A DNA stretch of 64,000 nucleotides. Origin: Prunella strophiata. Taxonomy: Eukaryota; Chordata; Aves; Passeriformes; Prunellidae. Below the pieces are notes generated by a model, which was given only the letters and a program-made list of their open reading frames with translations, was not told the origin of the DNA and searched no databases. Location: NCBI GenBank assembly GCA_036583965.1, contig JAZBQD010000019.1, forward strand, positions 22,261,085-22,325,084, written 5' to 3'. The translations under genes were made by a program, and so were the position numbers. This document shows, one piece after another, positions 1 to 12,419 of the stretch; the stretch's first letter is position 1, and every line of letters starts with the position of its first letter.

Positions 1-1925
1 TAACACCTTTTCCATTGAGGAACTACAAAAACAGTTAAGAACAAAAAAGGACTTTATCTGAATCTAAAGCAAGTTCCATCAGTATAAAACAACAGTGGAG
101 GACAGCTGCTATCTCCCTTTATACTGCCAGTGATCTAACTGCAGACTTCAAGAAATATCTCAAAATACTGAAAGAATGAAATTCAGATGAAAAGCTAATG
201 TATTGGACATGTCTTTCCACCCCAAAAAGGTAAAACAAACTAAAAATTAAAGGCTATTCATAAACAACATTTATTTCAAGAACTGGAATTACTCAGGGCA
301 TTATTTATCTTACGAAAGCTTTGTTGTCCCAAGGGCTGAATTGCAAAACAAGACAGTTGTGCTGGGTGAAGCTCTTACAACAAATACAGCTGAACCTGCA
401 AAGCTGTGGTTTTGCTAACACAGTTTGTTTAATTCTCAAGAGTAGAGTAAGTCATCAGAAAAAAGAATGAGTGATCAGTGAACACACCGGGGGTGAAAGA
501 AATCTATGCTGCTAAAAGAGCAACACATACTGCAATACACTCCTAGGGGAGAGAGAGCCTTAGAAATGCCCACACCCAGAATGAAAACACTGAAAGGCTG
601 AAACTAAAAGCTATGAAAATCAGAAAGATGCAGTAACATTATGGCCTCCCACACTACATGCCTCTCACAACCTTCAGCTGCTTTCTGAAGGTAGGCAGCA
701 CCCTAAGACTTAGTAAGTAAGATGAAGTTTCTGCTTCTCTTAAAGAAGGTAATCGAGAAATTGGCTAACAGAAAACTGAGAGAATTAAGTGCAGAAGTTA
801 TTTCTACTATTATTTGTAGAAATGATTTTCCTATAAAGTAACCCACTGAAGTTATGTCTCAATATTAAGTTTTATATTTAAATTACAAAAACAGGAACTA
901 AGGAGTCTGCATCATAGTCAGGCCAGCAGTCCATCAGTGGCAGTATGCACTACAAGCTGCTTCAAATGACATTGCAACAGACATTCTGAAATAATCTACA
1001 CCAAAATGCAAGTTTCTTCTTCAGGTCCTGCCAACTTTGTTAGAAGTGTGCCCCAAAATGTTGAGTCTTAGTACCAGTATTGAGCTCTGAAATGGGAATA
1101 TGACTGTCTATTACAAGAATGATGGAATTATGGTCAGCAAAAGAAAATGTCCTCAAGTAGCTACTTGCATCACTTTTACTTTCCATCTTCAGTCACACCT
1201 GTCTGCCTGCTAACAAGCATGGAACAAACATGGTTACACAAGTGCAACCTAGATGCTATCCTTGTAATGGAAGAAGTGGTTTAAGTCCTGTCCATGCTTT
1301 CATCACTCAACCCTTTCCAAAACAAATGTATTTCTTAAAGAAAGTGATAGCAGAAATGCTAATCTAAAATAAAACCCCAAAACCACCTCAAACCAAAACA
1401 AGAAACAGAAAGAGGGCTAAAGTAAGAACACCTTCATCTGCCAGATTCGCATCAAGTGAAGCTTTTGGAAGGGCTGACACATCATCTTCTCTCATAGAAA
1501 AAAGCAAAACACCACAACCACAACCGAAAATAAACAAACCAGAAGTGCCACTCCCCCGAGGTACAGGGCGTGAGAAACCTCCTGCTCATCCCCGGGCCAG
1601 AGCCGCCCGCCAGGGCCCGGCGGGCAGGACCTCCGCCGCGCACCGCCTTTAGGACCGGGCGCCCACACCGTCGTCCGGGGCCGTCCCTCCCGCTGATCCC
1701 ACCCAACCGCGTCCCGGGCCCACGCGCCAGACTCCAAAGCACGAGGAGAGCCCGCGCAGGCGGGCCGAGCCGCTCGGTTGCCAGGTCCCGAGCCACCGCC
1801 CCGCCACACGGCGAGGCGCACCAGGTACAGACAGTCCCGGGGCCCCAGGGCCGCCACCGCTCGCTCACGGCCGCGGCCGCCGCCTTCCTCCGGGCCGGGC
1901 CGGGCCGGGCCGGGCCGCCCCTCAC
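1..1925 (-). other. inferred intron 1 of a leftward gene; no coding exon visible
   Basis: If the splice donor at 1925/1926 is used, everything to its left belongs to the first intron of a minus-strand gene that continues beyond the window. Positions 1-1540 are AT-rich, with no open frame resembling a known exon on either strand and no recognisable transposon. Positions 1540-1925 lie inside the CpG island. Calling this an intron is inference from the donor alone; nothing else in the segment can be annotated. Confidence 0.35.
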
Positions 1926-1958
1926 CTGGGCGCGGGGCCGCCACAGCTCAGCCGCGCC

Positions 1959-1968
1959 GCGCATGCGC
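1959..1968. promoter_or_regulatory. NRF1-type site GCGCATGCGC
   Basis: A perfect palindromic GCGCATGCGC lies in the CpG island, inside the candidate first exon. NRF1 recognises this sequence in many housekeeping-type CpG promoters. Confidence 0.6.
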
Positions 1969-2037
1969 CGCACCCGCCCCGGCCACGCCCCACCCTCACG
2001 GCCAGCCGGGGGGGAGCGCGGCCGCCGCGCCCCGAGC

Positions 2038-2047
2038 GCGCATGCGC
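2038..2047. promoter_or_regulatory. second NRF1-type site GCGCATGCGC
   Basis: An identical palindrome lies 79 bases to the right of the first, which is upstream for a leftward gene. Two exact copies this close are unlikely by chance even at this GC content. Confidence 0.6.
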
Positions 2048-2301
2048 GGAGCCGGCGGGCGGGCCGTGAGGCGGCTCCGTGAGGCGGGGGGACCCGGGCA
2101 GGGTGAGCGGAGCCAGGAGCTTGGGGTGATTGCTGGCCTCTCGAGTGCTGTACAATAAAGTACCATTCTTCCCCACACAGAAGGTCAGGCATATGTGCAG
2201 CCTCTCTCAGTCCACGAATGAGAGAGGAAATATGAGGAGAGCAATATCAGAGAGGTCTCAAACTTGTCTCAAAGAGGGAAAACACGGCAAAAAAAAGTTA
2301 T

Positions 2302-2858
2302 CACAGAATCAATTAGGTTGGAAAAGATCTCAGGTCATCGAGTCCAACCTATGACCTAACACCACCATGTCAACTAGACTGTGGCACTAAGTGTTACATC
2401 CACTTGGACACTTTCAGGTACGGTGACTCCATCACCTCCTCGGGCATCCTGTTCCAATGTCTAATAATCCTTTCTGTGAAGAAATTCCTTCTCATCTCCA
2501 ACCTGAACCTCTGAAGGAGGAGGGATCCTCCTTCACAGGAGGATCAGCTTGGGATTGTCCTCTTGTCCTGTCTCTGGTTGCTGGGAGAGGAGGCCAAACC
2601 CCACATGGCTCCAGCCTCCTTTCAGCCTCCTTGTGGAAAGTCACCCCTGAATCTCCTTTTTTTTTCTGGGCTGAACACCCCCTTCTGCTCCTCACAGAAC
2701 TTGTGCTTTAGATCCTTCACCACCTTCATTGCCCTTCTGACTCACTCTAGCACCTCAATGTCCTTTCCTGAAGGGAGGGACCCAGAATTGGACACAGAAC
2801 TCAAGGTGTGGTTTCACCATTGCCAAGTACAGGGGAAGAATCACTTTTTCCTGTCATG
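2302..2858 (-). mobile_element. CR1 LINE fragment, 3' part, reverse orientation
   Basis: The left end reads CACAGAATCAATTAGGTTGG and continues with the well-known reverse-complement CR1 3' text: 'gagtccaacct', 'ggcatcctgttccaatg' and 'gaagaaattccttctcat', and later 'ctcaaggtgtggtttcacc'. The element is therefore a minus-strand, 5'-truncated CR1 of roughly 560 bases. It lies just outside the CpG island. No intact reading frame remains, and short open frames inside it are not genes. Confidence 0.9.
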
Positions 2859-2859
2859 A

Positions 2860-5728
2860 GTGAAAACAAAAAAACCAACCAACTTTTACATGGTTGGGAA
2901 GTGTGAAATTTATGGGATTTGGTTTACATGAACTGCATATAAACCAAGGGCAAATAAATAGGAGGAAGTGAGTCCCTGGTTCAATGAAAAAACTAGAGTA
3001 GCTATTCTTGTTCTGAGAACTGCATAAATGCTACCAGCACCCAGAAATCTGTCAGAATATTTTGCATTTGGACATGAAAGGCATTTCATTACAGAAAACT
3101 GAAAAGGCTGTGTGGAAGACCTGAGCAAATACAAAATTAATTCCTTAAATAGAAATGGAAAGAAACACTTCCATTGTTATGATGGTCTTGTTAGAGAACC
3201 TGAAATATGCTGATTAAAGAGGTCAGCAAGATCTAAGAAATTCTTGAATGAGAGAAGGACCTTTAATCTCAGCATAGTCTCATAAACAACTTGCCAAATG
3301 CAACACAAAAATGTCTAAGGTTACATGAAATGACACCATCATTTTAAAAAATATGGCACTGTTGGGTTCCAATCCTACCAATCTGAAATGCTGTGAGAGA
3401 ACACTAGTGACTCTTAGGATGTATTTTTGAGCACTTAAATGCCAGAGTTGGCTCTGATTACATCTAAGCTGTAGTGTGAGATGTGTGATCTCTAGACTCT
3501 GGATTTGGATCCCTGACTGTTCAGGAGTTTTGAGTTCTGAGGAAAAGCATGCTAAGAATGCTGTTGTATCATCTTATTTGTACAGGCATGGTCCTGGGTT
3601 GCCTTGTACCCAGAAACAGCCCTTACTGTCCTCCACAGAGGCTGGATTTCTCAGGATATAGAGTATGTGTGGGTGCTGAGTGAAGACAGCTCACCAGAGA
3701 GCAAGTGGCCTGTGTTTGGGACAGACAGCCTGCTGTTCAGCTCAGGTGATTCACAACAGATTTGGAACATGTGATCCCAAGCCTTCATCCAAGGGGCAGC
3801 AGGTAGGATAACTGAAATACTATACTGCTTAATAGAGAAGTTTTCCTGGATAGTAAAGGTAAACCTCTGTTCTAAATAAATGAAATCTTATCACCTGAAT
3901 TGTCTCTGAATTAAGTTGACTTAAACCTTAGGTTTATATTGAACATCATCTAAATTCTTCCTCCTCCAAATATGCTGGTTTTGTAGTTTAAATAATATTT
4001 CTGTCATTGCTCCTTCTCTCCCTTTTCATTTCATTTGATTCTTCATTGATCCAAGGTCTCATTTACTGTGTGAGTTCAGTGATTACAGTCAGTGGCAACA
4101 GGATGTTTTCCTTATATTATACAGTGGTTGATTTGTTTATCCTAAAGGTGAGTGTTTTGACAAATAAGAATTAACTTTTTGTTCACTTCCCTGTTTATTC
4201 TGGTCATACAACAGGAAAACAGTGAAAAGAATGCGAGTCAAGCATGACTGCATGTTTATTCAGTGTAGGTGTTTCAACACTTATTAAAAAAAGGTGTTGA
4301 ATATCATCTTCCAGGAAAAGATGCAGAAATCATCTTTCATGTCTTAAGAGTGACAAAGGCAAGTTTTTATCTAATTAGGTGGTTAAATAATTACCAAACA
4401 ATTAATAAAGGTGTTGATGCATTGACTTAATAAATGCTTTGTGGGACAAAGAATCTTCTGTCCTGACAGAGCAGTAGAAGGAAATGTTTGGCAAACTTTG
4501 GAAGTAAAGCATAGCCAGGTCAGAAGAATGTAGTTTCATATTACACTGTCTGAACTGGAAAGGTTAGGCTCTGAAACACCATGTACTCAATCTTTTTTCT
4601 TCATATACTCACTGCTTTGTTTTGCTATCACAGACAAAATACAATTTAACAAGTACTGTATTGTATTAAGTTAGTTTGCAAATAGCTTTATTCATCTCAC
4701 TTCCTTGAACCAGTCTAATTTTTATGATATTTTAATACGGGTATCTTTGTTCCTTCTGTTATTCACTTCTGTAATTTTAATACATAAATAGAAGAATATT
4801 GTTCAAATGATGCCTCAAGTTTTCATTGGTCTCATCAAAAGAATTAATTAATGCAGATAAAGTGTGTTGTTGGACATTTAAACAATATTAAAGCTCAAAA
4901 TCTCTTTTTTGAAAAGACATTCAATGTATATATTTTGTTAATAATTAATACCTTATTTAATAAATATCAAAGCAGGAAACACTGTATGATCATGTGCTCT
5001 GACCTGCAGTCTATCACAGATCATAGCATTTCACCCAGAAATTGACTTAACAAGATTTTTCTCTAATGAAAGTACTTTAGTAATGGCTCCTTTTCTTCTA
5101 AATTTCAACTTTAGGTATATATTCTTTTCAAAGTACACATCTTTCATATTGTTGTATCCATCTGCAACTTAATCATTACCATAAATATATCCAATTTAAG
5201 ATAAGGCAGAATTAAAGTAACTTAAAAATAACAAATTATTAACAGAGATGGCATATCAAGAATAAAGCACTTTTGATACTCTTGCACCCTTCTATACTGT
5301 TTTATGTTGGATGAGATGAGGATTTGGGGAAGTGGTGCAAAAGAGCAGCCCAGGGACTGCTTTTTAACCCTTGCAGCATCAGAGCATTGCAGCAGTCCAG
5401 AGTGCTCTGGAGGGCAGCAAGCCCTTCTGTGTTCCCTCACCTCCCCAGCAGAGTCATCCTCTCTGTCCTCTCTTTAATACAGTGTGTGGAAAGCTACAGG
5501 GTGTAGAAGGATACCTTTACTTAATCAGTGCAATGCTGTCAGGGAGATCTCCTCATTATAGTGTTTTTTTTTCTGGTGGAAGAATCTACAGGATTTAAAC
5601 TGTTGTCATGGAAGAGCTACTATTTGCTCCAAAGCAGGCTAGATGTCATGTTTTCCTGAAGTTCAAAAATTATTTAGGTTTGTATTTCAGATCTTGATGG
5701 AGGCTTTGGGAGTTTGTTATTTTTTGTG

Positions 5729-5730
<2 letters not shown>
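2860..5730. other. AT-rich non-coding stretch, nothing recognised
   Basis: No convincing gene, RNA gene or identifiable repeat was found here on either strand. Open frames are all below 80 codons and have no family resemblance. Confidence 0.6.
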
Positions 5731-5762
<32 letters not shown>

Positions 5763-6032
5763 TGTAAGTGTTGAGTTTGCTAAGACCATCTCTACAGACT
5801 CTTTAATATGGATTGTAACTTGTCCAGTGTCTTCATTTTTCTATTTATATCTTAATTTTATGAACCAGAGAACTGAGATTAGTATCTTTGCATTCTACAT
5901 GACTTCGGTATGCATGCGTTACTTGTAATAACCACCGGGTGTCGTGAGTCTCTTTGGATTACAGGACATCGAGAAGGACAAATTTAGTCCAATCGAGGAC
6001 TGCCTGTGGACTTTTTTTTTTTTTTTTTTTTT
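5731..6032. repeat. segment bracketed by two long poly-T runs
   Basis: There are T31 at 5731-5761 and T21 at 6012-6032. On the minus strand each is a poly-A run that could be a retrotransposed tail. The enclosed 250 bases include a short CpG-bearing patch at about 5935-5995, unlike its AT-rich surroundings. An ATTAAA (minus strand) lies about 45 bases before the longer run. I could not identify a source transcript and saw no target-site duplication, so a retrocopy is only a possibility. Confidence 0.4.
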
Positions 6033-6129
6033 CCGGGTGAAAAGGACTTTGTCTAATTTACATAGGATTACAATAAGGAGTCCCAAAACTTACTTTAAAA
6101 TAATGTTATTTGTTTAGTTAAATGTGTGA

Positions 6130-6218
6130 TTCTTGGGGCTGTCCTGTGCAGGGACAGTAGCTGGACTTTGATGATCCTTGTGGTCTCCTTCTAACTTAGA
6201 ATATTCTGTGATTCTATA
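6130..6218 (+). mobile_element. short CR1 3' tail
   Basis: The sequence 'gggctgtcctgtgcaggg', then 'gatgatccttgtggtctcct', then 'agaatattctgtgattctat' is the standard plus-strand CR1 3' terminus, including the terminal short repeat. It is severely 5'-truncated, to about 90 bases. Confidence 0.85.
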
Positions 6219-6219
6219 T

Positions 6220-9200
6220 TTATGTACCAAGAGCAACTAATATGAGATGGGAATACTACAGACAACAGCCTAATTCTCTACATGTTTTATTCCCATTACC
6301 ATTTAGTCATTCAACTGAATGACACCTTGTTTGGCAGAAAAACACTAAGATGTCAGTAGGTAATTAAAGAAATCCTGATATCATAAATGTGTAACAGAGC
6401 AGAACCAAGGATGAATTGGTGATCTCAAATCGTATTTTCCTAATTTTTGGGAACTATATTTTACATGGATGAGTTTGTGATTACGATTTTGGTAAAGATT
6501 TTGGCCTGTTATTTTCATAATTTTTGCAAGCAAATGGAAAGGCACAAATTTGTAACTTTATATACAAGGATAAAAAATGGACTTTGTGCAGAAGAGCACT
6601 TGAATCTTGAACCTTTGGTACAGACCTGTGCTGCAGAGGATTAAAGACCAGCCATATTAGTTGCACACAGAAGGATTACATTTCCTGCAGACTGGTCAGT
6701 AGGAGATCATATGATGTGGTAACATTGATACAGCCGTGTGCTGTGCCTCACAGTATGGATAGATGAGCCAGGGATGTAGACTGGACAGAGGCTTTCTGAG
6801 AAGCTCAGATGCCACTGTGACTCAGTTGCTTTCCCTGTGGGCTTGTTATGTTAGATGCCTGAGCTAATCTGGTGTGTGGGGGTTCTCTTAGCAGTGGTTG
6901 AAGCTTTGCCTAACAGTATGATTGTGAAATGTTCAGAATTACTAGAACCATCTGAAAGACAAATATAGAACTGTCTCTTGGTTTTCAGGGCAAAGTATAT
7001 TCCCCTATTATAGGGAACAGTAGTGGGATATATTTTACCTTTAACTTACAAACCTGCACTGCACTGACTAGCACAGCAAAACTCTGAACAGTTTGTGTCC
7101 TGTGCCACAGGAATTGTGAGGGCTTATGGCAGCAGATCAAGACAAATCTGCTAAGTGCTGATTTTTACAGTGGACTGTGTATAATGTAGCCAAATCTGAA
7201 CAGATTTTTATGACACTAGAAAAAGGCAGTGCCATGGTGGTAGTACTTCAGACCTTTTAAAAAGGTCTTTTAACTTTTTAAACTTGGTGGGTGTAGTAAA
7301 TCTTCTGAAGAAGTCTTGTTAGGAGGATGTCAGTATCAATTAAAACATGCTTTTGTTCTGGAGTAATTTATGGACCCTGCTGAGGTCCCTAATTTCTGTT
7401 AGCAACCTATGGTCAGGGAGAAACTAAAACCCGGTTTTTATTTGAAGTGATATAGCAGAATGGACAGAAGATATAAGTTGGATTTCTAATCTATGTGCAA
7501 GGCTGATTTCTGTTGTGCTGAATTTATGAGGAGCTACTGGGGGCTCACCAGTCTTGAAAATGGGACCACTTGTTTGTATGTCTTTGGGAAAATAACAGAG
7601 TTTCTATGAAATGTTCTGACAGTAATTGTCTTTCAGATTGTATTGACTTAATACAAGGAGAACCTTTAAGGAAGATCTGTCAATATCTCTGAAAATCTCA
7701 CTGAAAAATTACGTAGTTTACTCATGAATACAATGTTAATCAGTACAGTACAGAATTTAAAAGTAATAAAATAGGTATAAAATATGGTGACATTCCTAAT
7801 TGAAATACAGTCACTGGTTTTTGTTGCAAACTTTTGAAATCTTGAACTTTCCTGGAATGTAGAAGTACTCTTCTTCTTCTTTTATTAAAATTAATATAGC
7901 CCTCTAAATTTTCAGCCTTCCAGAACAGTTTTATGTTTATCGGATTTCTCAAGTGTGATTGTTATAGTGGCCAGATAAAATGGAGGATTGCATAGTGGGA
8001 ATAGAAATGACTGAAAAATGTGTATTTCTGATCCCAAGATAATTCATGTAATTGAGTTTGTGATACCCTGCTGTAATACTGTTTTTCTTTGTAGCATTGC
8101 TGCATGGAGAGAAATAGCATTGATATTAAGTGCTTGTATGATCCTGCAGACCAGAGAAAGAAACCTGTAGTGGAATATCAGAAATGACAGGCATACCCAG
8201 GCTATCACAATCTTGTCAGCTCTGCTAATGCCAACAAATAAACTGTTTCAATAGGGCAAAAGCAAAATGTACTACGGACAGTTGAATATTTATCAGATGT
8301 TATGGCATTTGAGTCTTCAGGACTAGCTCTGTGTAGATGTAAGACTGAATTAGATTCTTTCAGTTTTGCCAAGGGCAGGAAAAACCATATCTTGTCAGGG
8401 AAGACAGTTTTTTTTAAAAGGAAATTCTCCACATGATGGCAGTAAAAAACCTCTGGAATTCAGAGGTGGTTTGTTTCACCTTCAGAAAGCCATAGGGAAA
8501 AAAAAACAACCCAAGATGAAGAACTGAGTATGTGACTGAGCTTTTAGATTTCCCATTTTTCTCCTGGTAGGCCTTAAATTCCCCAGATAGTTTTCCAGAC
8601 AGCAAGGCTACATGCAGCCTGGAACAAGGAGAATAGGTCACCTGTCACATTATACTAGGGCACAGTGTCACTCACAGGCATTCCTTCAAAAGATATTTTT
8701 GGTTTCTTATGCTGTATATAAATGTGCAGAGGGAGAGGATAAGGAAAAAAGGAGGTTGTGTTTAATTCCTCTCCACAAACTTGTCTCTGCCCAAAGAACT
8801 TGGAGACTGTAGCTCATCATTTCAAGTCACATAACAGAGAGCCCTTGGATAAGCACCCAGTTTACCCCAACTGGGCATTTGACCAACTTGGTTTGATTGC
8901 TGTAACAATGCCAGACAGAGATTAGTTGTGGAATGAGTTTGCAGTTGAGACTCAGCCTGTCTAGAGTACTTGGATATCTTGGTGTATGGAAGCACTTAGG
9001 GAGGAGTGTATTTAAAGAACCCAGAAGCAGCTGTGTGGCTAAAATTAAAATGCGTTTTTCTTGTATTGTTTTTGCTTGGTTTCCTGTTGCACACTCTGGA
9101 CCTGTCTTACGAGAGCAAATGGGCAAAGGAAAGGGATGAGTCAAAGGGATGAAAATCAATCCTAGAAATTCCTGCTTTGCTTTTTACAGCCTGGATACAC

Positions 9201-12200
9201 CAGATATTTGACATGAAAAGGCCTGTGGCTAAAACAGTCTTTGAAAATCTGCTCTTTATATTCATATACCTTTCATTCCATTCTTCAATCATTTAGCCCA
9301 TAGATTTCCTTTCTGTGTATGTGTACAAGTATTGCTGCTCCATTCCTTTCTCCCCATCTTTTCTTCCCAGAACATAGGAGGTCTAATTCTACAGTAGCTA
9401 GCACCAAATGTGCTATAGCTGATCAAAATGTTTGTAAAAATATCTAATATAAGGGACAGAAAAGTACTGATGTGTAAGTGAAAGCATAAGGTACAACATA
9501 CAGAGATGTCAGAGCAAGATCTCTGATAAAGCAAGGTTAAAAATATAAACAATGTTTATAATCAGTAGAGCAACTGCTCCTTTAGCAGAAAGGTAATTTT
9601 CTTTGAAAAAGTATATTACTTAGAAGTCTTAGCATGGAAGACATTTAGCAATAAATTTATATTCAGATACTTCTGACATGGAGAATTATTACCCCAGAAT
9701 ACTGTACAGGGAATTAGGAAATAGTTTTAAAAACTTGGTCAAGGTCGTATAGGAAATCTGTGGCAGAGTCAACAAAACAGTGAGAATAGTAAGGGCAGTT
9801 CCTGTTCACCACTTCCCTCTCTGATCATGTGCCTTACTGAGATTGTAGAGCCTTGCTGTCAGACCAGAAACTTGCTTAGTCTGATGCCCTAAAAGCTGCT
9901 TTGAAGCTAAACACAAAACTCTTAAGTTATGGGCAGCTTGGGATATGATTCCATATGATCTTTTAGCAAAGCAAAAGGAGTGAATGTAAAGGAGCTATTC
10001 AGAGAAGCATGACTGCACTCCACACCAATAAATCGACTTATTCCATCTGCTTAAAATGCCCTGAGAATATTTTTAATAGATTAATAGAAATACAAATATA
10101 TGTTAAGCCATGCAGCTTTCCTAAAGAGTAGAAATACTATTAAGGACTGAGATAAAATGACCAGCCCACCTTGCCACTGATAAATGGCAAAGTAGAAGTC
10201 AGAGGTGTTAACTCCCCAGTTTTTGAAACCACAGGCTGGTCAGAAGTAAGAAACAGAATTTCATGTAGCTCACCTATGTTTTTTAAGGTGTTTACATTCT
10301 TTGTGTATGTGCAGCTTTTCTGTTCATGACAAGGAGAGTTGCATACTGTAGCATGCAACTGAACCTGAACCCCCAGGTCAGCAGCACTGAAAGGGTCACA
10401 TTTACAGTTTGGATGGCCGAGGTCTACTCTAGAATAAACAAAACCTAAAAACCAGGGGGTGGTTAACAGTCTGAATAAAATAACAAAATTGAAACTGTTA
10501 CTCCTCTAAATCAACCTTCTGCAATCAGCAATAATTTTGGCCAATGTTTTGTGTATTCTGCCGAAATCTCTCAGAGGTGAAAGATTCAGGAACAGTAGCC
10601 CCATTAAATGCTGCTAAAAACTGGCTTTCACAAGTACCAACTTTTTTTTTCTTTTTGTGGTTATACAGATAATGCATCAATGGTAACCTTGTACATTTTC
10701 TGAAAGACGAAAATATGATGATTACATTTTCTTTGTTCTCTTTTGCATATGTTTTTCCTCTTCAGAAACAGCTCAGTTGTGAATGACCCTGTGTGATAAG
10801 TAAGAGAAATTCAGTATGCAGTTTTGGTGCTACAAAAGGGCCCACTGGCAATTTCAATGCATATTTCCCAAGTCCTCAGAAAGGTCATTGAGGGTCTCCA
10901 TTACATGCAGTCTAGAGCCTGCTACAATTTTCTCATACAATTTAATCTGCTGCCTGGATGGCCTCCAGTGTACAAGCAACTGACAATCTACAGTCTTTGG
11001 AATTGATTTCCTGGAATTGTGGAATGCCTACTTGGCCTCCAGATGACAGATGTGTGCTGGAGCTCTCAGTGCTGCTGCTCTACAGAGATGAGAGAAAATT
11101 TGCCTCATTTCAACATTTTCTGTAAGCTTTTAAATCTTCTTCTAGTGATTTTAGGGATGAAGTTATCACTAAGATACAAGTGTCATTCTGAGTGGGCATC
11201 ATTAATAAAAATCCTTTGCTTTCTGTAGCATTTATCATGTAGGGACCTTTTTGGGCTTGTAAATATACTCTTAAGACAAACACTGTGTGAATTTGTTGAC
11301 TCATGTCACAGTCATTTTGCACTTGGGGAACCAAAAATTAAAGGACAGATAAATGAGTTGCCAAAGTTCACACACCAGGGCACTGTCACCATCAGAAGAA
11401 GTTTTTAATCTTGGAGTTTACTTCAAACAATTAATGTGGATTCATGCTATAGCTCTCTTGTCTTCACCAGGATTGTACCTGTACTTTATTTAAAGTACAT
11501 GTTCTTCTTAAAAAACAGAATATCCACATAAGTAGAAGGCTGAGAAAATCACTTGAGATTTTTAATCTATTTTCCAGTTTTAAGACCAAATATTCCTCCT
11601 ATTTTTATTCTGTATATAGCAAATGCTCCTAAATCTGAAGTATAGGTGCCATTCTCTTTCTCTCATAGAGAAATTCTTTCTAATGTAGAAGCAAACTCCA
11701 AATGTCAGACTGAGAGTCAGCAGAAGAAACCCCAAATGATGAATGAACATTGGGAAAAGTTTGGGGTTTTCATTGAAAAAAACTAATATAAACACTTCCA
11801 TGAGAATGGATGTTTTTCCTTTGATGACCAGGTAAGCAGTCAATCTGAAACCTGAGTGACCTGCTCTCCTTTCAAATCTAGAAATGTTTCTGCACACATA
11901 GAAATAGTAAATTGAAAATAGTAATTAAAAAACTGGGATTCTTAATATGAAACTCCAACTCAACTAACATAGTAATGGATTGTTAAAATGGCTCATTTGG
12001 TGAAAATACGAGGGCACACATGGTGGCTTGTCCACAAAGAGACCTGATGACAAAACAGGGAGATTTCCATTGCCATCCCAAGCCAGAAATACCTGTTGTA
12101 TAAGGCTTGAATTCAGTTTTGGATTTTGTGGGGTAGCACTTTTTTGGGGTGTTTTTTGATTTCTTTGAGAAACTAGCCAAATGCTGTAGGGCATGAAACT

Positions 12201-12270
12201 TCATAAAAACAGGGGGGAAAAGTTTATGTAGACTTCAGCTGGAAAGGAATATAACAGCTTACAGTGTCAG
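6220..12270. other. AT-rich non-coding stretch, nothing recognised
   Basis: I see no gene or identifiable mobile element in these 6 kb. The open frames present (up to 110 codons) lack known motifs, codon bias or neighbours that would support them. Intergenic space is the best description. Confidence 0.55.
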
Positions 12271-12313
12271 AGTAAGTAAGTAAGTAAGTAAGTAAATAAA
12301 TAAATAAATAAAT
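12271..12313. repeat. compound microsatellite (AAGT)n-(AAAT)n
   Basis: About six AAGT-type units run into about five AAAT units, then into AT-rich sequence. The G-to-A switch between the two blocks suggests one unit type derived from the other. Confidence 0.95.
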
Positions 12314-12419
12314 ATTTTATATATAGTGTCAGCCTTGATACAGAAAGCAGAGAATTAGAGGAAGCAACAAGAGAGGTTAGAATAGCAGCTTTGTGCTGAA
12401 TAGGATGTGGATGAGAACA

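Larger units (their letters stand above)
1926..2110 (-). other. candidate first exon of a minus-strand gene (CIPC by synteny)
   Basis: Read on the minus strand, the CpG island contains CCCAG followed by GTGAGG, a good splice donor, with the last exonic base at 1926. The right-hand limit, which would be the transcription start, is a guess within the densest CpG and NRF1 part of the island. Two in-frame ATGs (complement of about 2041-2043 and 1963-1965) open a GC-rich frame that runs to the donor. Mammalian CIPC is thought to start translation in a later exon, so exon 1 is probably untranslated. The donor and island are seen; the assignment to CIPC, the circadian CLOCK-interacting repressor, is inferred from conserved neighbourhood only. 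Confidence 0.45.
1540..2135. promoter_or_regulatory. CpG-island promoter, probably of the divergent neighbour CIPC
   Basis: Sequence composition changes abruptly from AT-rich to very GC- and CpG-rich at about 1550 and back at about 2130. The island holds GC-box-like GGGCGG/CCGCCC elements, a short GGCCG tandem at about 1892-1918, and two palindromic NRF1-type sites. A leftward consensus donor lies inside it. By gene order next to IRF2BPL in other vertebrates (IRF2BPL and CIPC head to head), this is most simply the CIPC promoter. No CIPC protein sequence is in the window, so the gene name is inference. Confidence 0.7.

Noticed and set aside
1482..2192. 236-codon minus-strand frame across the CpG island at 2 kb
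   Set aside because: It reads through the likely splice donor and both edges of the island, with composition-driven residues and no homology. The exon call is based on the donor instead.
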